From positions 3,844,001 to 3,908,000 of the forward strand of contig NZ_CP041216.1 of assembly GCF_020511155.1 (NCBI RefSeq): a DNA stretch of 64,000 nt, in the 5' to 3' direction. Every line of letters begins with the position of its first letter. Positions within the stretch are counted from its first letter, which is position 1. The translations under genes and the position numbers were made by a program. Shown in pieces: positions 45,170 through 54,900 of this stretch. The DNA is from Shewanella glacialimarina. Its GTDB lineage: Bacteria > Pseudomonadota > Gammaproteobacteria > Enterobacterales > Shewanellaceae. The notes under the pieces were generated by a model that was not told the origin of the DNA, ran no database searches, and saw nothing but the letters and a program-made list of their open reading frames with translations.

Positions 45170-46162
45170 ATGCAAACTTTGGCACAAACCCTTACAACAC
45201 AAGCAGTAAAACCCTCTCTTACTGAACTTATATTATCGTTAGCTGACACATCTAAAGCCATTAGTGGCGCTGTGCGTCATGGTGCGTTAGCCGGGATATT
45301 AGGCGCAACAGAGCAAGAAAATATTCAAGGTGAAACACAAAAGAAATTAGATGTGATCACTAATGACATGCTTAAAGATGCGTTAAAAGCTGAAGGCAAT
45401 GTACGCGGATTAGCTTCAGAAGAAGAAGATTATGTGGTTGAAGTGAGTAAACAAGGCGAGTACCTAGTGTGTTTTGACCCGCTAGACGGTTCATCAAACA
45501 TTGATATTAACTCACTTGTGGGCACAATTTTCTCAATATTACCTGCCCCTACGGGTGAGCTAAACGAGCAAAGTTTTTTACAAGCTGGCCGCAAGCAAGT
45601 GGCTGCCGGTTATGTGCTGTATGGTCCATCTACCATGATGGCATTAACCACAGGCCAAGGGACGCAGTTTTATACCCTAAACCCTGGCAGCGGTGAATTT
45701 TTACTGACCAATGACAATGTACAAATTACCCCTGATACCGCTGAGTTTGCGATTAATATGTCAAACCAACGTTTTTGGGAAGCGCCAATGCAAACCTATA
45801 TTGCCGATTTACTATTAGGTAAAATCGGTCCACGCGAACGGTCATTCAACATGCGTTGGATTGCCGCTATGGTAGGTGATGTGCATCGCGTTCTTTGTCG
45901 TGGCGGTATTTTTACTTACCCAACAGACAACAAAAATCCAGCTAAACCATTCAAGCTACGCTTAATGTATGAAGCTAACCCAATGGCATTTTTGGTTGAA
46001 CAGGCCGGTGGTAAAGCCTCTACCGGTTACGAAACTATTCTAGACATCATGCCAACTGAAATTCATCAACGTGTTGCAGTGATTTTAGGTAGCGCTAACG
46101 AAGTTGATACCTGCTTAAGCTATCATGGTATTGATTATAGAGAAGAACCTGTAATTGATTAA
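45170..46162 (+). CDS. fbp: Fructose-1,6-bisphosphatase class I
   Basis: Gluconeogenic enzyme removing the 1-phosphate from fructose-1,6-bisphosphate. The 330 residues match the class I family. Metal-binding motifs are EEEDYVVE and [22 protein letters not shown]. The sugar-phosphate region is [27 protein letters not shown] precedes the ATG. It is single, with a strong terminator, as expected for a genus that lives on amino acids and organic acids. Confidence 0.97.
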   Translation: MQTLAQTLTTQAVKPSLTELILSLADTSKAISGAVRHGALAGILGATEQENIQGETQKKLDVITNDMLKDALKAEGNVRGLASEEEDYVVEVSKQGEYLVCFDPLDGSSNIDINSLVGTIFSILPAPTGELNEQSFLQAGRKQVAAGYVLYGPSTMMALTTGQGTQFYTLNPGSGEFLLTNDNVQITPDTAEFAINMSNQRFWEAPMQTYIADLLLGKIGPRERSFNMRWIAAMVGDVHRVLCRGGIFTYPTDNKNPAKPFKLRLMYEANPMAFLVEQAGGKASTGYETILDIMPTEIHQRVAVILGSANEVDTCLSYHGIDYREEPVID

Positions 46163-46180
46163 GTTATAACCATTAACAAC

Positions 46181-46205
46181 AAACCGCCTTTGGGCGGTTT
46201 TTTTG
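46181..46205 (+). terminator. Intrinsic terminator of fbp
   Basis: The stem AAACCGCC/GGCGGTTT is followed by eight T, 20 bases after the stop. Confidence 0.95.
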
Positions 46206-46318
46206 TTTGTAAAATAATCGTGTCATCAAACTTTTGTTTGAACCTAGCGCCTTTACTTTACAATGGTTTGGTTAACCTCTAAGTTAGCCCGCTTGACAGT
46301 TACCTAAGGACGACAACG

Positions 46319-47518
46319 ATGTCGCGCAGTGTCCAATCTCATAAAAATACATATCTTGGGATAGTTATTGTATTTGTGCTTTTCAGCATAGGGGCTTATA
46401 CCTATATCAATTCAAACTCAAACGAAGCCCCCTCATCAGGCTCTGTTTTGGTTTTACCAATAACATTGACAGCAGAAGCCACTGAACCTTGGTGGAATAT
46501 GTATGCTGCAATGGATAATCTCAACCACCAATTAACGCTAGGGGCTAAGTTCCCTATACTGCAAACTGAAGATGTGATCAGTATGATGCAACTCGCTGAT
46601 GCTGGTAGTACGATTAATAGCACTCTAGATAACTCTGAGCATCATTTTGATATAAAAAGACTAATGGCTATTTCAGGTGCCACTTATATTATTGAAGCTA
46701 ATATCACCAAAGCCAATAACGGCTATCAGTTAACCTATAATTTGCATCAAGAAAATCATCAGCAACATCAGCAACAACAGATAATTGAGGCAGCAACAGT
46801 AGATTCATTAATGACTTTAACCGCAGCTGATATTAACCAACAGATAAACCCTAACAATATTGCACCACCTTCAACATATCATTCAAACTTTGATAATTTA
46901 CAACTCATTAAAGGTCTTGGCTTTATGCAATCTGGCGACTGGACTTTTGCACAACAGCAATTAACCCAGACTATTGCTGCAGAACCTGAAAACCTACTCG
47001 CCAGACGATTATTAGCAGGACTGCAATATCAAAACACCCAATATACCTTAGCTAAAGCAACGTTAACTTCAGCAATTGAACACGCTACAGCGATTAACAA
47101 TGAACGTGAACTAGCAAAATTAAGGTTATTACTAGCCCAGACAGCTCTAGAAATGACTGAAATTGAGCCCGCATTAGCGTTACTGTCAGTTGCCAAAACT
47201 CACGCAGCCAAGGTGAATGAATGGCTATACTTAGGCTATATTGCACAACTTGCTGGTGTCATTAACCAGCGACTTGGACGTAATGAAGAGGCAAGACTGC
47301 AATTTAAACAAGCGATTAAGTACCATCGAATGATGGGGTACCCTATCGGCCAATCACAATCACTTAATTTGCTTGTTGAACTTGAAATTGTTGAACACAA
47401 TTATCCCCAGGCGTATCGCGATATTGCCCGATCATTTGAACTAATCTCGGGCTTAGGGTTAACTGAAATGGAAGCGGCAACATTAACCTTAATGGCAAAA
47501 GTCGAAGATAAACGCTAA
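46319..47518 (+). CDS. Membrane-anchored TPR protein resembling a CadC-type sensor domain
   Basis: A 399-residue protein with a single N-terminal membrane helix (LGIVIVFVLFSIGAYTYI) and a large periplasmic part. Residues about 40-165 resemble the periplasmic domain that follows the membrane helix in ToxR/CadC-like regulators (VLVLPI, then FPILQTEDVISMM and GATYIIEANITKA). Residues about 195-390 form tetratricopeptide repeats (GDWTFAQQQLTQTIAAEPEN, AKLRLLLAQTALEM, GRNEEARLQFKQAIKYH). There is no winged-helix domain before the helix, so it is not itself a classical CadC. Possibly a scaffold or a regulator that lost its DNA-binding part. Function unknown. Confidence 0.65.
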   Translation: MSRSVQSHKNTYLGIVIVFVLFSIGAYTYINSNSNEAPSSGSVLVLPITLTAEATEPWWNMYAAMDNLNHQLTLGAKFPILQTEDVISMMQLADAGSTINSTLDNSEHHFDIKRLMAISGATYIIEANITKANNGYQLTYNLHQENHQQHQQQQIIEAATVDSLMTLTAADINQQINPNNIAPPSTYHSNFDNLQLIKGLGFMQSGDWTFAQQQLTQTIAAEPENLLARRLLAGLQYQNTQYTLAKATLTSAIEHATAINNERELAKLRLLLAQTALEMTEIEPALALLSVAKTHAAKVNEWLYLGYIAQLAGVINQRLGRNEEARLQFKQAIKYHRMMGYPIGQSQSLNLLVELEIVEHNYPQAYRDIARSFELISGLGLTEMEAATLTLMAKVEDKR

Positions 47519-47560
47519 GGCAGTTAACATCACCTTGGATATCTATACGCTCTACAAAAC

Positions 47561-47594
47561 AAAAAAACGGCCTTAAATTAAGGCCGTTTTTTTT
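47561..47594. terminator. Bidirectional terminator between convergent genes
   Basis: The stem AAACGGCCTTA/TAAGGCCGTTT has A and T runs on both sides, serving the TPR gene and the symporter gene. Confidence 0.95.
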
Positions 47595-47614
47595 ATGATA
47601 CATACAGATAGCTA

Positions 47615-48856
47615 TTATACTTTTTCTTCAACACGGTGCGGTGCTTCCGTTTGATCGACAATAGTTAATACCGCAGTATCACCCACTACATTGCATGACG
47701 TTAGTACCATATCAATAATACGGTCTAATGCAGCCACAATAGCAAAAGCTTCCACAGGTAAACCCATTTGATGGATTAATACGCCAATCATCACCATACC
47801 ACCGCCGGGTACGCCACCAGCACCGACAGACAATAAGAACACACTAAACAGTAATGCCGGAATTTGCTCATTACTGATTGGCATGCCATAGGCATTGGCA
47901 ACAAAGAAAATAGCAATAGTGATATAAATAGACACCCCGCCCATGTTCATGGTTGCCCCTAGTGGCACGCCAAAACCTGCAACAGCTTTACTGACACCAA
48001 GCTTGTCCGTTAGGGTACGCATAGTCACTGGAATGGTAGCATTTGATGATGCTGTAGAGAGTGAGAATAGGATTTGCTCTTGGGTTTTAGCGCGAAATGT
48101 TTTAGCCGAAATAGGCGTAAAAAAGCTAACTGCATAGGGATAAACCACAAAAATCCATAGTAATAACAAGCTTAAAATGAGTACTAAGTATTCTACAACA
48201 CTGACAAAGACTTCAGGCTCTAAGGTCGCTCCAAGTTTGAACATTAAGGCAAACACACCGATAGGCGCAATGCTCATCACCACAGAAATCAAACGCATCA
48301 TAATCTTGTTAGCGGTTTGAAAACCTTTTATAGCACCATCAACCGCACTGCCCATTGACTTCATCACGCCGCCTAACAGCAATGCCATAAAGATCACCTG
48401 TAACATATTGCCTGAGGTGAAAGCGGAAAAGGGATTATTGGGTACAATGCTAACAATTAAGCTGACCAGATTAGGTAACTCAGTGGCGGTGATGGTTGCA
48501 GTATCGTTACTGCTCATGTCAACGCCTTTACCGGGCTCAATGAGCATAGCAACGATAAATGCTGCCAGAATGGCTACCACGGTATTTATGATATAAAAGC
48601 CAAAGGTTTTACCGCCCAAGCGGCCAAAGCTTTTTAAATCTTGCAGTTCACACACGCCACAAATAATACTGACAAATACCAATGGCACCACAAGCATCAT
48701 GATCATATTAACGAACATGGTGCCTATGCCGCCGGTAATATTGACTAACGTACCGGAGAAAAATGCAACATCAGCCAGTGCAAATTGCACAATACTGCCT
48801 AAAATTACCCCTAGAAAAAGACCCGTAAAAATACGGGCTGATAATGACTTCATCAT
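47615..48856 (-). CDS. DAACS-family cation symporter with altered binding site
   Basis: A 413-residue dicarboxylate/amino acid:cation symporter fold. The serine-rich hairpin FSLSTASSNATIPVTMRTL and the C-terminal GGVPGGGMVMIGVLIHQMGLP are family hallmarks. Two key residues differ from glutamate transporters. The sodium-site motif NMDG reads NMGG, and the TM8 motif DMGRT reads DMVLT. The lost arginine is the one that binds the side-chain carboxylate of Asp/Glu in GltPh. The aspartate before it and N-x-x-GD after it are kept, so an amino acid substrate is still likely, but probably not an acidic one. Start is one of two adjacent ATG codons. Confidence 0.85.
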   Translation of the reverse strand: MMKSLSARIFTGLFLGVILGSIVQFALADVAFFSGTLVNITGGIGTMFVNMIMMLVVPLVFVSIICGVCELQDLKSFGRLGGKTFGFYIINTVVAILAAFIVAMLIEPGKGVDMSSNDTATITATELPNLVSLIVSIVPNNPFSAFTSGNMLQVIFMALLLGGVMKSMGSAVDGAIKGFQTANKIMMRLISVVMSIAPIGVFALMFKLGATLEPEVFVSVVEYLVLILSLLLLWIFVVYPYAVSFFTPISAKTFRAKTQEQILFSLSTASSNATIPVTMRTLTDKLGVSKAVAGFGVPLGATMNMGGVSIYITIAIFFVANAYGMPISNEQIPALLFSVFLLSVGAGGVPGGGMVMIGVLIHQMGLPVEAFAIVAALDRIIDMVLTSCNVVGDTAVLTIVDQTEAPHRVEEKV

Positions 48857-49125
48857 TTACTTATACATCCTTATTATTGCCTAGATTAATTCAGGCTTGT
48901 TGTTTTAGTGCCAAGATACTGAGCCATCAACATTCATATTTCAATTAGTTGATGAATAAAAAAGTTAATTAACAGGTGAAAAATAAATACACCAGACATA
49001 AACTCATGATTTAAGTGATAAAATAACAACTGAAACAATAAAATTGGATAAAAAAACAATTAACCTTTCGCAAACAGCATAATCAATTACAGAAGCATAT
49101 TGATTAGTGAAAACAAGAGGTCAAC

Positions 49126-50052
49126 CTATTCTTGAATAGGGATTAATGTTAACTCAAGCTGATGCGCTAACATATGCTGCTGTTTAATACTGATACGATG
49201 TTGTTGCAGCCAGTCTACTAATTTGCCCCAGTTGTGTAATGCCACCTTATTAAGGTACTTCTGTTGTCGCCATTGTTTATCAAAGTCATCAGGATCATTT
49301 AATGGCGACAATGGAGATTGTTGAAATATTTGAGCTGGCTGAGATAACGAAAATACGGCTTCATTGACCAATGTGGGTGCAATAAGATACCTACAACCTT
49401 GAAGCAACTGCGCAATTTGCAACCCTGCAGGATCTAAGTCGGTAAAGGCGCTGATCTGCATTATTGGCTGTAATACTTCATTTTGTGCAATCACGTGCAA
49501 TAAGCGTTTACAGCCTGCAGGTGAATGCGCGCCACTGCCTCGATAAATAATCACACCTTGCGATGTAATACTGGCTAGCGGCGGATCAAATTGAAAGTGC
49601 TTGAACTCATCAAAGCTGTCTAAGTTTTCAACCACAATAAGATGCTGCAAGTTAAATTGAAGACAAACGTCTACCACCTGCTCAACCGTCATTCTCAGAC
49701 TATATTGTGCTGCAAAAGGTGGATAACAATGATGCGGAAGTTTGACCAAAACATAATTGGCATCGGGGCGAATATTGGCATACTTCTCTTTTTTACCTTG
49801 GGCGGCTAAGGTATTTCGTGGCTGATTAAAGTTCGCATCCTGCACATCAAAGCCAGTATCGAGTTGTGCCATTTCACGCAGTAAATCGCGATCTTTACCA
49901 CTAAAATATAAATATTTATCCGCACCATCAGGCTCACCAATAGCAAATTGATCAAATATTTTTTGCCAATTACTGGTGAGTTTAGTGCGTGGAGATCGAT
50001 TGATCACCACGGTTTGGATTGCATTAAACTGTGTTTTGGTTAACTTAGCCAC
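49126..50052 (-). CDS. TOPRIM-domain protein of a Mks/Wadjet system (MksG/JetD-like)
   Basis: A 308-residue protein, last gene of the operon. The C-terminal half contains a TOPRIM fold. The glutamate motif is LIVVENLDSF (E142), and the acidic pair is FTDLDPAGLQIA (D205, D207, with G210), as in topoisomerase VI/Spo11 and in the JetD nuclease of Wadjet. The N-terminal half has no motif I can name; it is shorter than the DUF3322 region of JetD and more like MksG. MksG/JetD cleave plasmid DNA held by the condensin. The start is GTG 50052, only 3 bases after the upstream stop, so it is translationally coupled. Confidence 0.83.
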   Translation of the reverse strand: MAKLTKTQFNAIQTVVINRSPRTKLTSNWQKIFDQFAIGEPDGADKYLYFSGKDRDLLREMAQLDTGFDVQDANFNQPRNTLAAQGKKEKYANIRPDANYVLVKLPHHCYPPFAAQYSLRMTVEQVVDVCLQFNLQHLIVVENLDSFDEFKHFQFDPPLASITSQGVIIYRGSGAHSPAGCKRLLHVIAQNEVLQPIMQISAFTDLDPAGLQIAQLLQGCRYLIAPTLVNEAVFSLSQPAQIFQQSPLSPLNDPDDFDKQWRQQKYLNKVALHNWGKLVDWLQQHRISIKQQHMLAHQLELTLIPIQE

Positions 50053-50055
50053 ACG

Positions 50056-51276
50056 CTACGCCAGCCACAATTCAACGTCGGTTACAATGAAGTTACCAGT
50101 ATAAATCGGATCAGGTTTGCCTATAGGTTCTAACTCAAAGTACTGTTTATGCTCCATAGGTAAGGCTTCGTAGCCACCAATCACCTGATACAACCAACTC
50201 TCGCTGTCCCAGTTGAGCTGCTGCTGATCTAAATATTCCAGTGCAGATTGACGCAAGCCTGAGTCAATAATGGCGCAAAAATATTCATCAACGGCCACTT
50301 TAAGTGGGTTGTCAGGAATATCGAAATCTTCCACTTCTGTCATTTCAAAAGTAAAATTGGCGTCTCGCTGAGTCACACTACGTTCATCACGGCTAATGGC
50401 TTTAACTTGTGCCACCATGTTCATCAGATCAAGCTCATGATGCGGATTACTAACATCCACATGTGCAGGTTTTAATATGGCTTCAGCATAGTTAAACAAA
50501 GCGGGAACGGTATTGTGTCCAGCATGATTATCGGGGTGGTAATCAGGGTGTAAACTGGTGTGTAGCAGCCAACCTTTTAATAAACGGGTACGGCCTCTAA
50601 TCTGTCTAAAACGTCCCAGTAATTCAAATAACCGCCCCTGTACTACGCTGAGCTCTTGGGTACAGTAACTTAAGGTATCTTGTAAACTGGTGATCAATAA
50701 ACGGCGCAGCTCACGAATATCGCCAGCTATTTCGCCCAGTTCACTGAACTGGAACATTTCTAAGCCGTTCAATAGCTCGCTGACCTGGCTTTGGGCTAAT
50801 TCGTTTTCTCTAATTTTGGCGTTAATGGTGCCCACATAACCAAACTCATTGTTAATGCGTCCCCATAGCACTCGAATTGAATAACGTAAGCTGTCGGTAA
50901 AGCTGTAAACATGCTCACTTAAATCGGCAAGGTATGCCTCTGCGGCGCTATGATCAACATTGTGGCGGGCTTCTTTGTAGTGATCGGCTAAGGTTTTTAT
51001 GGTCGCTAATGCAGAGCCAACATTGGAGTCAATTTGACGATTGCGCTCATCGCTCAAGCCTTCTTCTAATAATGCCCGTACCGACCGCTTCAAACGTAAT
51101 TCTTGATCGGGCTCTGGTCGCCATAACAAGCCACTTTTTTTCAGTTTTTCAATCACAGCCGGGTCATGACTTGATTCATTAACTGAGCCCGCTAGATAGG
51201 CATCCATAATCACATCGGCATGCCGAGCGAGCTGTTTAAGCAGCTTTACCCCTGCTTGATGTAAGTTGTTACTCAT
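50056..51276 (-). CDS. Kleisin-like subunit of a Mks/Wadjet condensin (MksF/JetA-like)
   Basis: A 406-residue, largely helical protein between the MukE-like and TOPRIM genes. By position, size (E. coli MukF is 440) and pattern it is the kleisin. It has an N-terminal segment that can form a winged helix (IEKLKKSGLLWRPEPDQELRL), a central four-helix bundle and neck (about 110-240) and a C-terminal domain ending WDSESWLYQVIGGYEAL. Its ATG overlaps the stop of the MukE-like gene (ATGA). Sequence motifs are weak in kleisins, so the call rests mostly on context. Confidence 0.72.
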   Translation of the reverse strand: MSNNLHQAGVKLLKQLARHADVIMDAYLAGSVNESSHDPAVIEKLKKSGLLWRPEPDQELRLKRSVRALLEEGLSDERNRQIDSNVGSALATIKTLADHYKEARHNVDHSAAEAYLADLSEHVYSFTDSLRYSIRVLWGRINNEFGYVGTINAKIRENELAQSQVSELLNGLEMFQFSELGEIAGDIRELRRLLITSLQDTLSYCTQELSVVQGRLFELLGRFRQIRGRTRLLKGWLLHTSLHPDYHPDNHAGHNTVPALFNYAEAILKPAHVDVSNPHHELDLMNMVAQVKAISRDERSVTQRDANFTFEMTEVEDFDIPDNPLKVAVDEYFCAIIDSGLRQSALEYLDQQQLNWDSESWLYQVIGGYEALPMEHKQYFELEPIGKPDPIYTGNFIVTDVELWLA

Positions 51277-51938
51277 ATTAACTCCCGCTGGGTCGCGGTT
51301 TCAGCCTGTGCTTCTAAGCTTAACCCTTCGGTTTCATCAATAAAGCGGATCACTTCATACAAGTAATCTAATTTACCGGTGGCAATATAAATCTGTTTTT
51401 CTACGTTCGGTTTAGTTAGATAACCCAGTTCAACTAAGCGCTTAAATACCAGCTTAATTTGGCCGTCAACATTAGTACTGCTTGAACCAAATAAACGATA
51501 ATGGCTTAGTTTGGTCAGTTGCTCACTAAAAGCGGGGGTATCTTCAATACGCGCTTGCAGCTCAGTTAATCGAATGGGTGCACCTTCACTTAATGGAGCA
51601 TCTTGACCACTGGCTTCTTGCACTAATACTAACCATTCCACTAGGGGAATTAGCGCACCGCAGATTTCTTTAAACTGGCTAGAGACCACTTTGCGTTCAC
51701 TTTCGCCCAGTTGCAAATAACCACAAAAAAACACTTCTCCTTCACCTGCGCTGGCAATGGTGCGATTAATTTGATTCAAATAGCTTTCTACACGTTCACG
51801 GGTACTGTTATTTTTCAGTGCTCGCCAACCGTCTTCATTGGTAACGCGGCAAATAAACTCGCCGCGTAATAATTGCTCTATGATGGCACCTGCGCCTACC
51901 AATACAGTGTCATGGTTATCATAAACTTCGCTAGTCAT
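51273..51938 (-). CDS. MukE/MksE/JetB-like condensin subunit
   Basis: A 221-residue protein, the size of MukE (about 230). It has two winged-helix-like halves. The first includes IIEQLLRGEFICRVTNEDGW with SYLNQINRTIASAGEG. The second includes LYRLFGSSSTN-like polar turns then IKLVFKRLVELGYLTKPN, typical of a DUF4194/MukE recognition helix and wing. Its start overlaps the SMC stop (TAATG) and its stop overlaps the next ATG. In the complex this subunit binds DNA and the kleisin. Confidence 0.75.
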   Translation of the reverse strand: MTSEVYDNHDTVLVGAGAIIEQLLRGEFICRVTNEDGWRALKNNSTRERVESYLNQINRTIASAGEGEVFFCGYLQLGESERKVVSSQFKEICGALIPLVEWLVLVQEASGQDAPLSEGAPIRLTELQARIEDTPAFSEQLTKLSHYRLFGSSSTNVDGQIKLVFKRLVELGYLTKPNVEKQIYIATGKLDYLYEVIRFIDETEGLSLEAQAETATQRELI

Positions 51939-54900
51939 TATGCTAACTCCTCTGTTTTAGCGTTGTGCTGGTTTAAACGTGCTGCTAATGGATTCGCTTT
52001 AGGCTTAACCACTTGTAATTTTTTAGTCTGTTTGTTGATGATATAACGGTTAGCAAACAGATTTAACACTTCTGACTCAGGGTTAGGAAATGCGCCTAAT
52101 ACACTGATATTATTGTTTTCACAGGCATCAAATATCTTCTTGACGTTAGTATGATGCAAGGTGCCCAGCTCATCTATCGGCCAGTGAATAGTGACATCGG
52201 CTTTGCCACGCAATAATCGGGTAAAGGCCAGTAAAAACTTACATAAAATAAGGTAAGCCATACCATGACTGGAAGATTCATTTAACTGGCGATCGGTGCG
52301 AATAATTAGATCGCTGTTACCCTCTTTCAAGCGCAGTTCAATCTCCAATAATTTGGTAATACCGCCGGTTAATGCCGCTCGACCAATTATGTCTAATGCG
52401 CGGCGCATACTGTTAGTGTAATGCTCGTCAGGAAGGCTACTGAAGTTGTCGGCTTTCCAGGCTTTAAAGGCTTTTACAAACACTTCAAGCTCTGGCCAAA
52501 ACTCTAACTCACTAATACGTGAACGAATGCGTACCGCAGATTCTGATACCCCATCAAGGAATAACTCTTCACCCACTTCACGGGTAATACGGGCACTTTG
52601 GGAGGCGATACGACGGTCAATGTCAGCTAACACATCATAATATGCGCTTAAATCGACCCCGAAAATACGCCCCTGTTCACGAATGGCCATTAACGATTGT
52701 GGCACCATTACGTTTAATAGCTGCTCAAGCTGCGGCACCAACTTACGATAATCTAATAAGCGAATACCTTTGTCATTCACATAACTCGATTCTTCACGGG
52801 CACGTTCCCAAAATTCAGCCAAACTAGAGCCTGATTTACTGGCAATCACGCTATCAAAGTGCTCGATATATTGCTTCACTGAGCCCTGCAAATAATCACG
52901 TTTAAGTAATAAGTCTTCACCCTGGCGTAAACGTTCACCAATGCCGCCGCTGGCTTCTTCTTTATTAGCCGGCAGTTTCAGCTCTGCCAATTTACGCATA
53001 ACCGCACGCAGTTTAGTCAGGTTTTCAGACGCTTCAACCTGGGCGGCATCAGATGCTTTACGCTGGGTTTCTAAGTCTGCACGGCGGCTCTTAATATCAT
53101 TGGTTTTGTTGGTTAGCTGCTGCTCAAGCGCTAAAGCCGCTCGTTTAACATCGGCAAGCTGAGTTTGCAGTTTAGGTTTTCTAGATAGCCAGGTATGTTG
53201 ATACCAGTCGTCATATCGCAGTACATCGCTACGACGTTGTTCTGCATGACTAATTTTGGCTTCTAATTCACGAATCTCACGTTTAAGTGCCAAAATGGCA
53301 CTTTCATCAACACCGCGGGATTTAAGCTCGTTTTTGTACCAGGTTTCACAGGCCTTTTGCTCGGTTTTGGCATTGGTTCGACGCTGTTCAATATTGGCCT
53401 TAATTTGCCCAAGTTGGTTATCGATAGCACCGACCACTTCTTGCCAATAAGCATTTTTTTCCATACGCGCTTCAAGCGCTTGGGATTTTTGCTCTGACAA
53501 CCATTCAACATGCTGGTTTTTCAGTTGTTTCAATTCATTATCTAACTGAATTAATCGCTTGCCCGATTCCGCTTTTCTTTCAGTGAGCGCTTGATCAATA
53601 CGTTGTTGCTCACTGCGTTTTTCATCAAATAAACGGCGTAAATCTTCACGGCTATTTTTATAGGCCGTACGGGCAAAGGTCAGTTCACGGTTAAGTTTGT
53701 CTAACACATCGTTCATAGCAATGAGCTGATCTTCATGTTCAGCCTGCAACTCTTGTGCACTTTTAAGGGCTTCTTCGGCCTTAGCTAGACGAATCCGTAA
53801 ATCCTGCTCAGATTGTGCATAATCAGGCACATCAATGGCTTTTAGGTCAATATGGACCCCAAACAACGCATCACTGTCCTGGTTGGCTACACTGGGGTGT
53901 AAATCGGTGCGATGCAGTAACTCTGGCGCAATGACTTTGCCAAAAGAATGTTCCCAACCGACCGCTTCTTTACGTAAGAATTCTAATAAAGTATGCGATT
54001 GCGGGAACAACATATGATGAATGTCTTCTTTGGCTTGCTCACGCTCATTAACACGAATACTGGCAATGCGCAGCGACTCATTAGCTTGATCACGCTTAGC
54101 GCGCTGTTTGCGCTCTTCTGTGGTTAAGCGTTCAACCTTTTGATTACAGCTTTCCTGCTCTTCGTCAGCGAGGCTAATGCGTTCATCAAAAATGGCCAAA
54201 CGCAGCTTTTCATCTTCAGTGTATGACACACTATCTACTTGATGTTTAAGCTCTGCGGCGGTTAACTTCAGTTGATATTCTTGCTCGCTAAACTTAGCTT
54301 TGCCAGCATCGGTTTGTTCGCGCCAAAACCCTTCAAGTTGAGTTAAATCGTCATTTGCTAACTCACGTTGTTTGTCACGGGTTTCACGCTGAGTATCTTG
54401 CTCTTTATGTAATGTCTCTAATTCACTGTGTAATTGTTCGGCAATTTTTGAACGTCTGCCATTAAAGGCAGCTTCAATGTCTTGATGTTTTTCAGTTTGT
54501 AATTTGTGACGCTCATTTAAGTTTTCAACATCTTGGCGCCAGCTGGGTAAACTGTCTAAATCTGCTTTTGCTTGTTCGATATCAGCATCTAAAAAACCAC
54601 CATGCTGTTCTTCAATCGCATCTAATTCATGCTCACACTTCTGGGTGTCACCTTTGGCGGCAGATATTTCGTTTTGTAATTCATCACGGATATCTTTCCA
54701 CTCTTCATCAAGCATTTTAAGCTTAAGGTTTAGCTCTTTTGCCAAGGTTTGGTTAGCATCTTGGCGATCCGCTTCTAAGGTTTCATCATGTCGGTAACCA
54801 CGAGATAAGCTAGCAAGACGCATTTCAGCGCTCAATAACTGGTTAAACTCCTGTTCGAGCTTTTCAAATTCAGGACGGATTTGCTCAAAGCCTTGGACCA

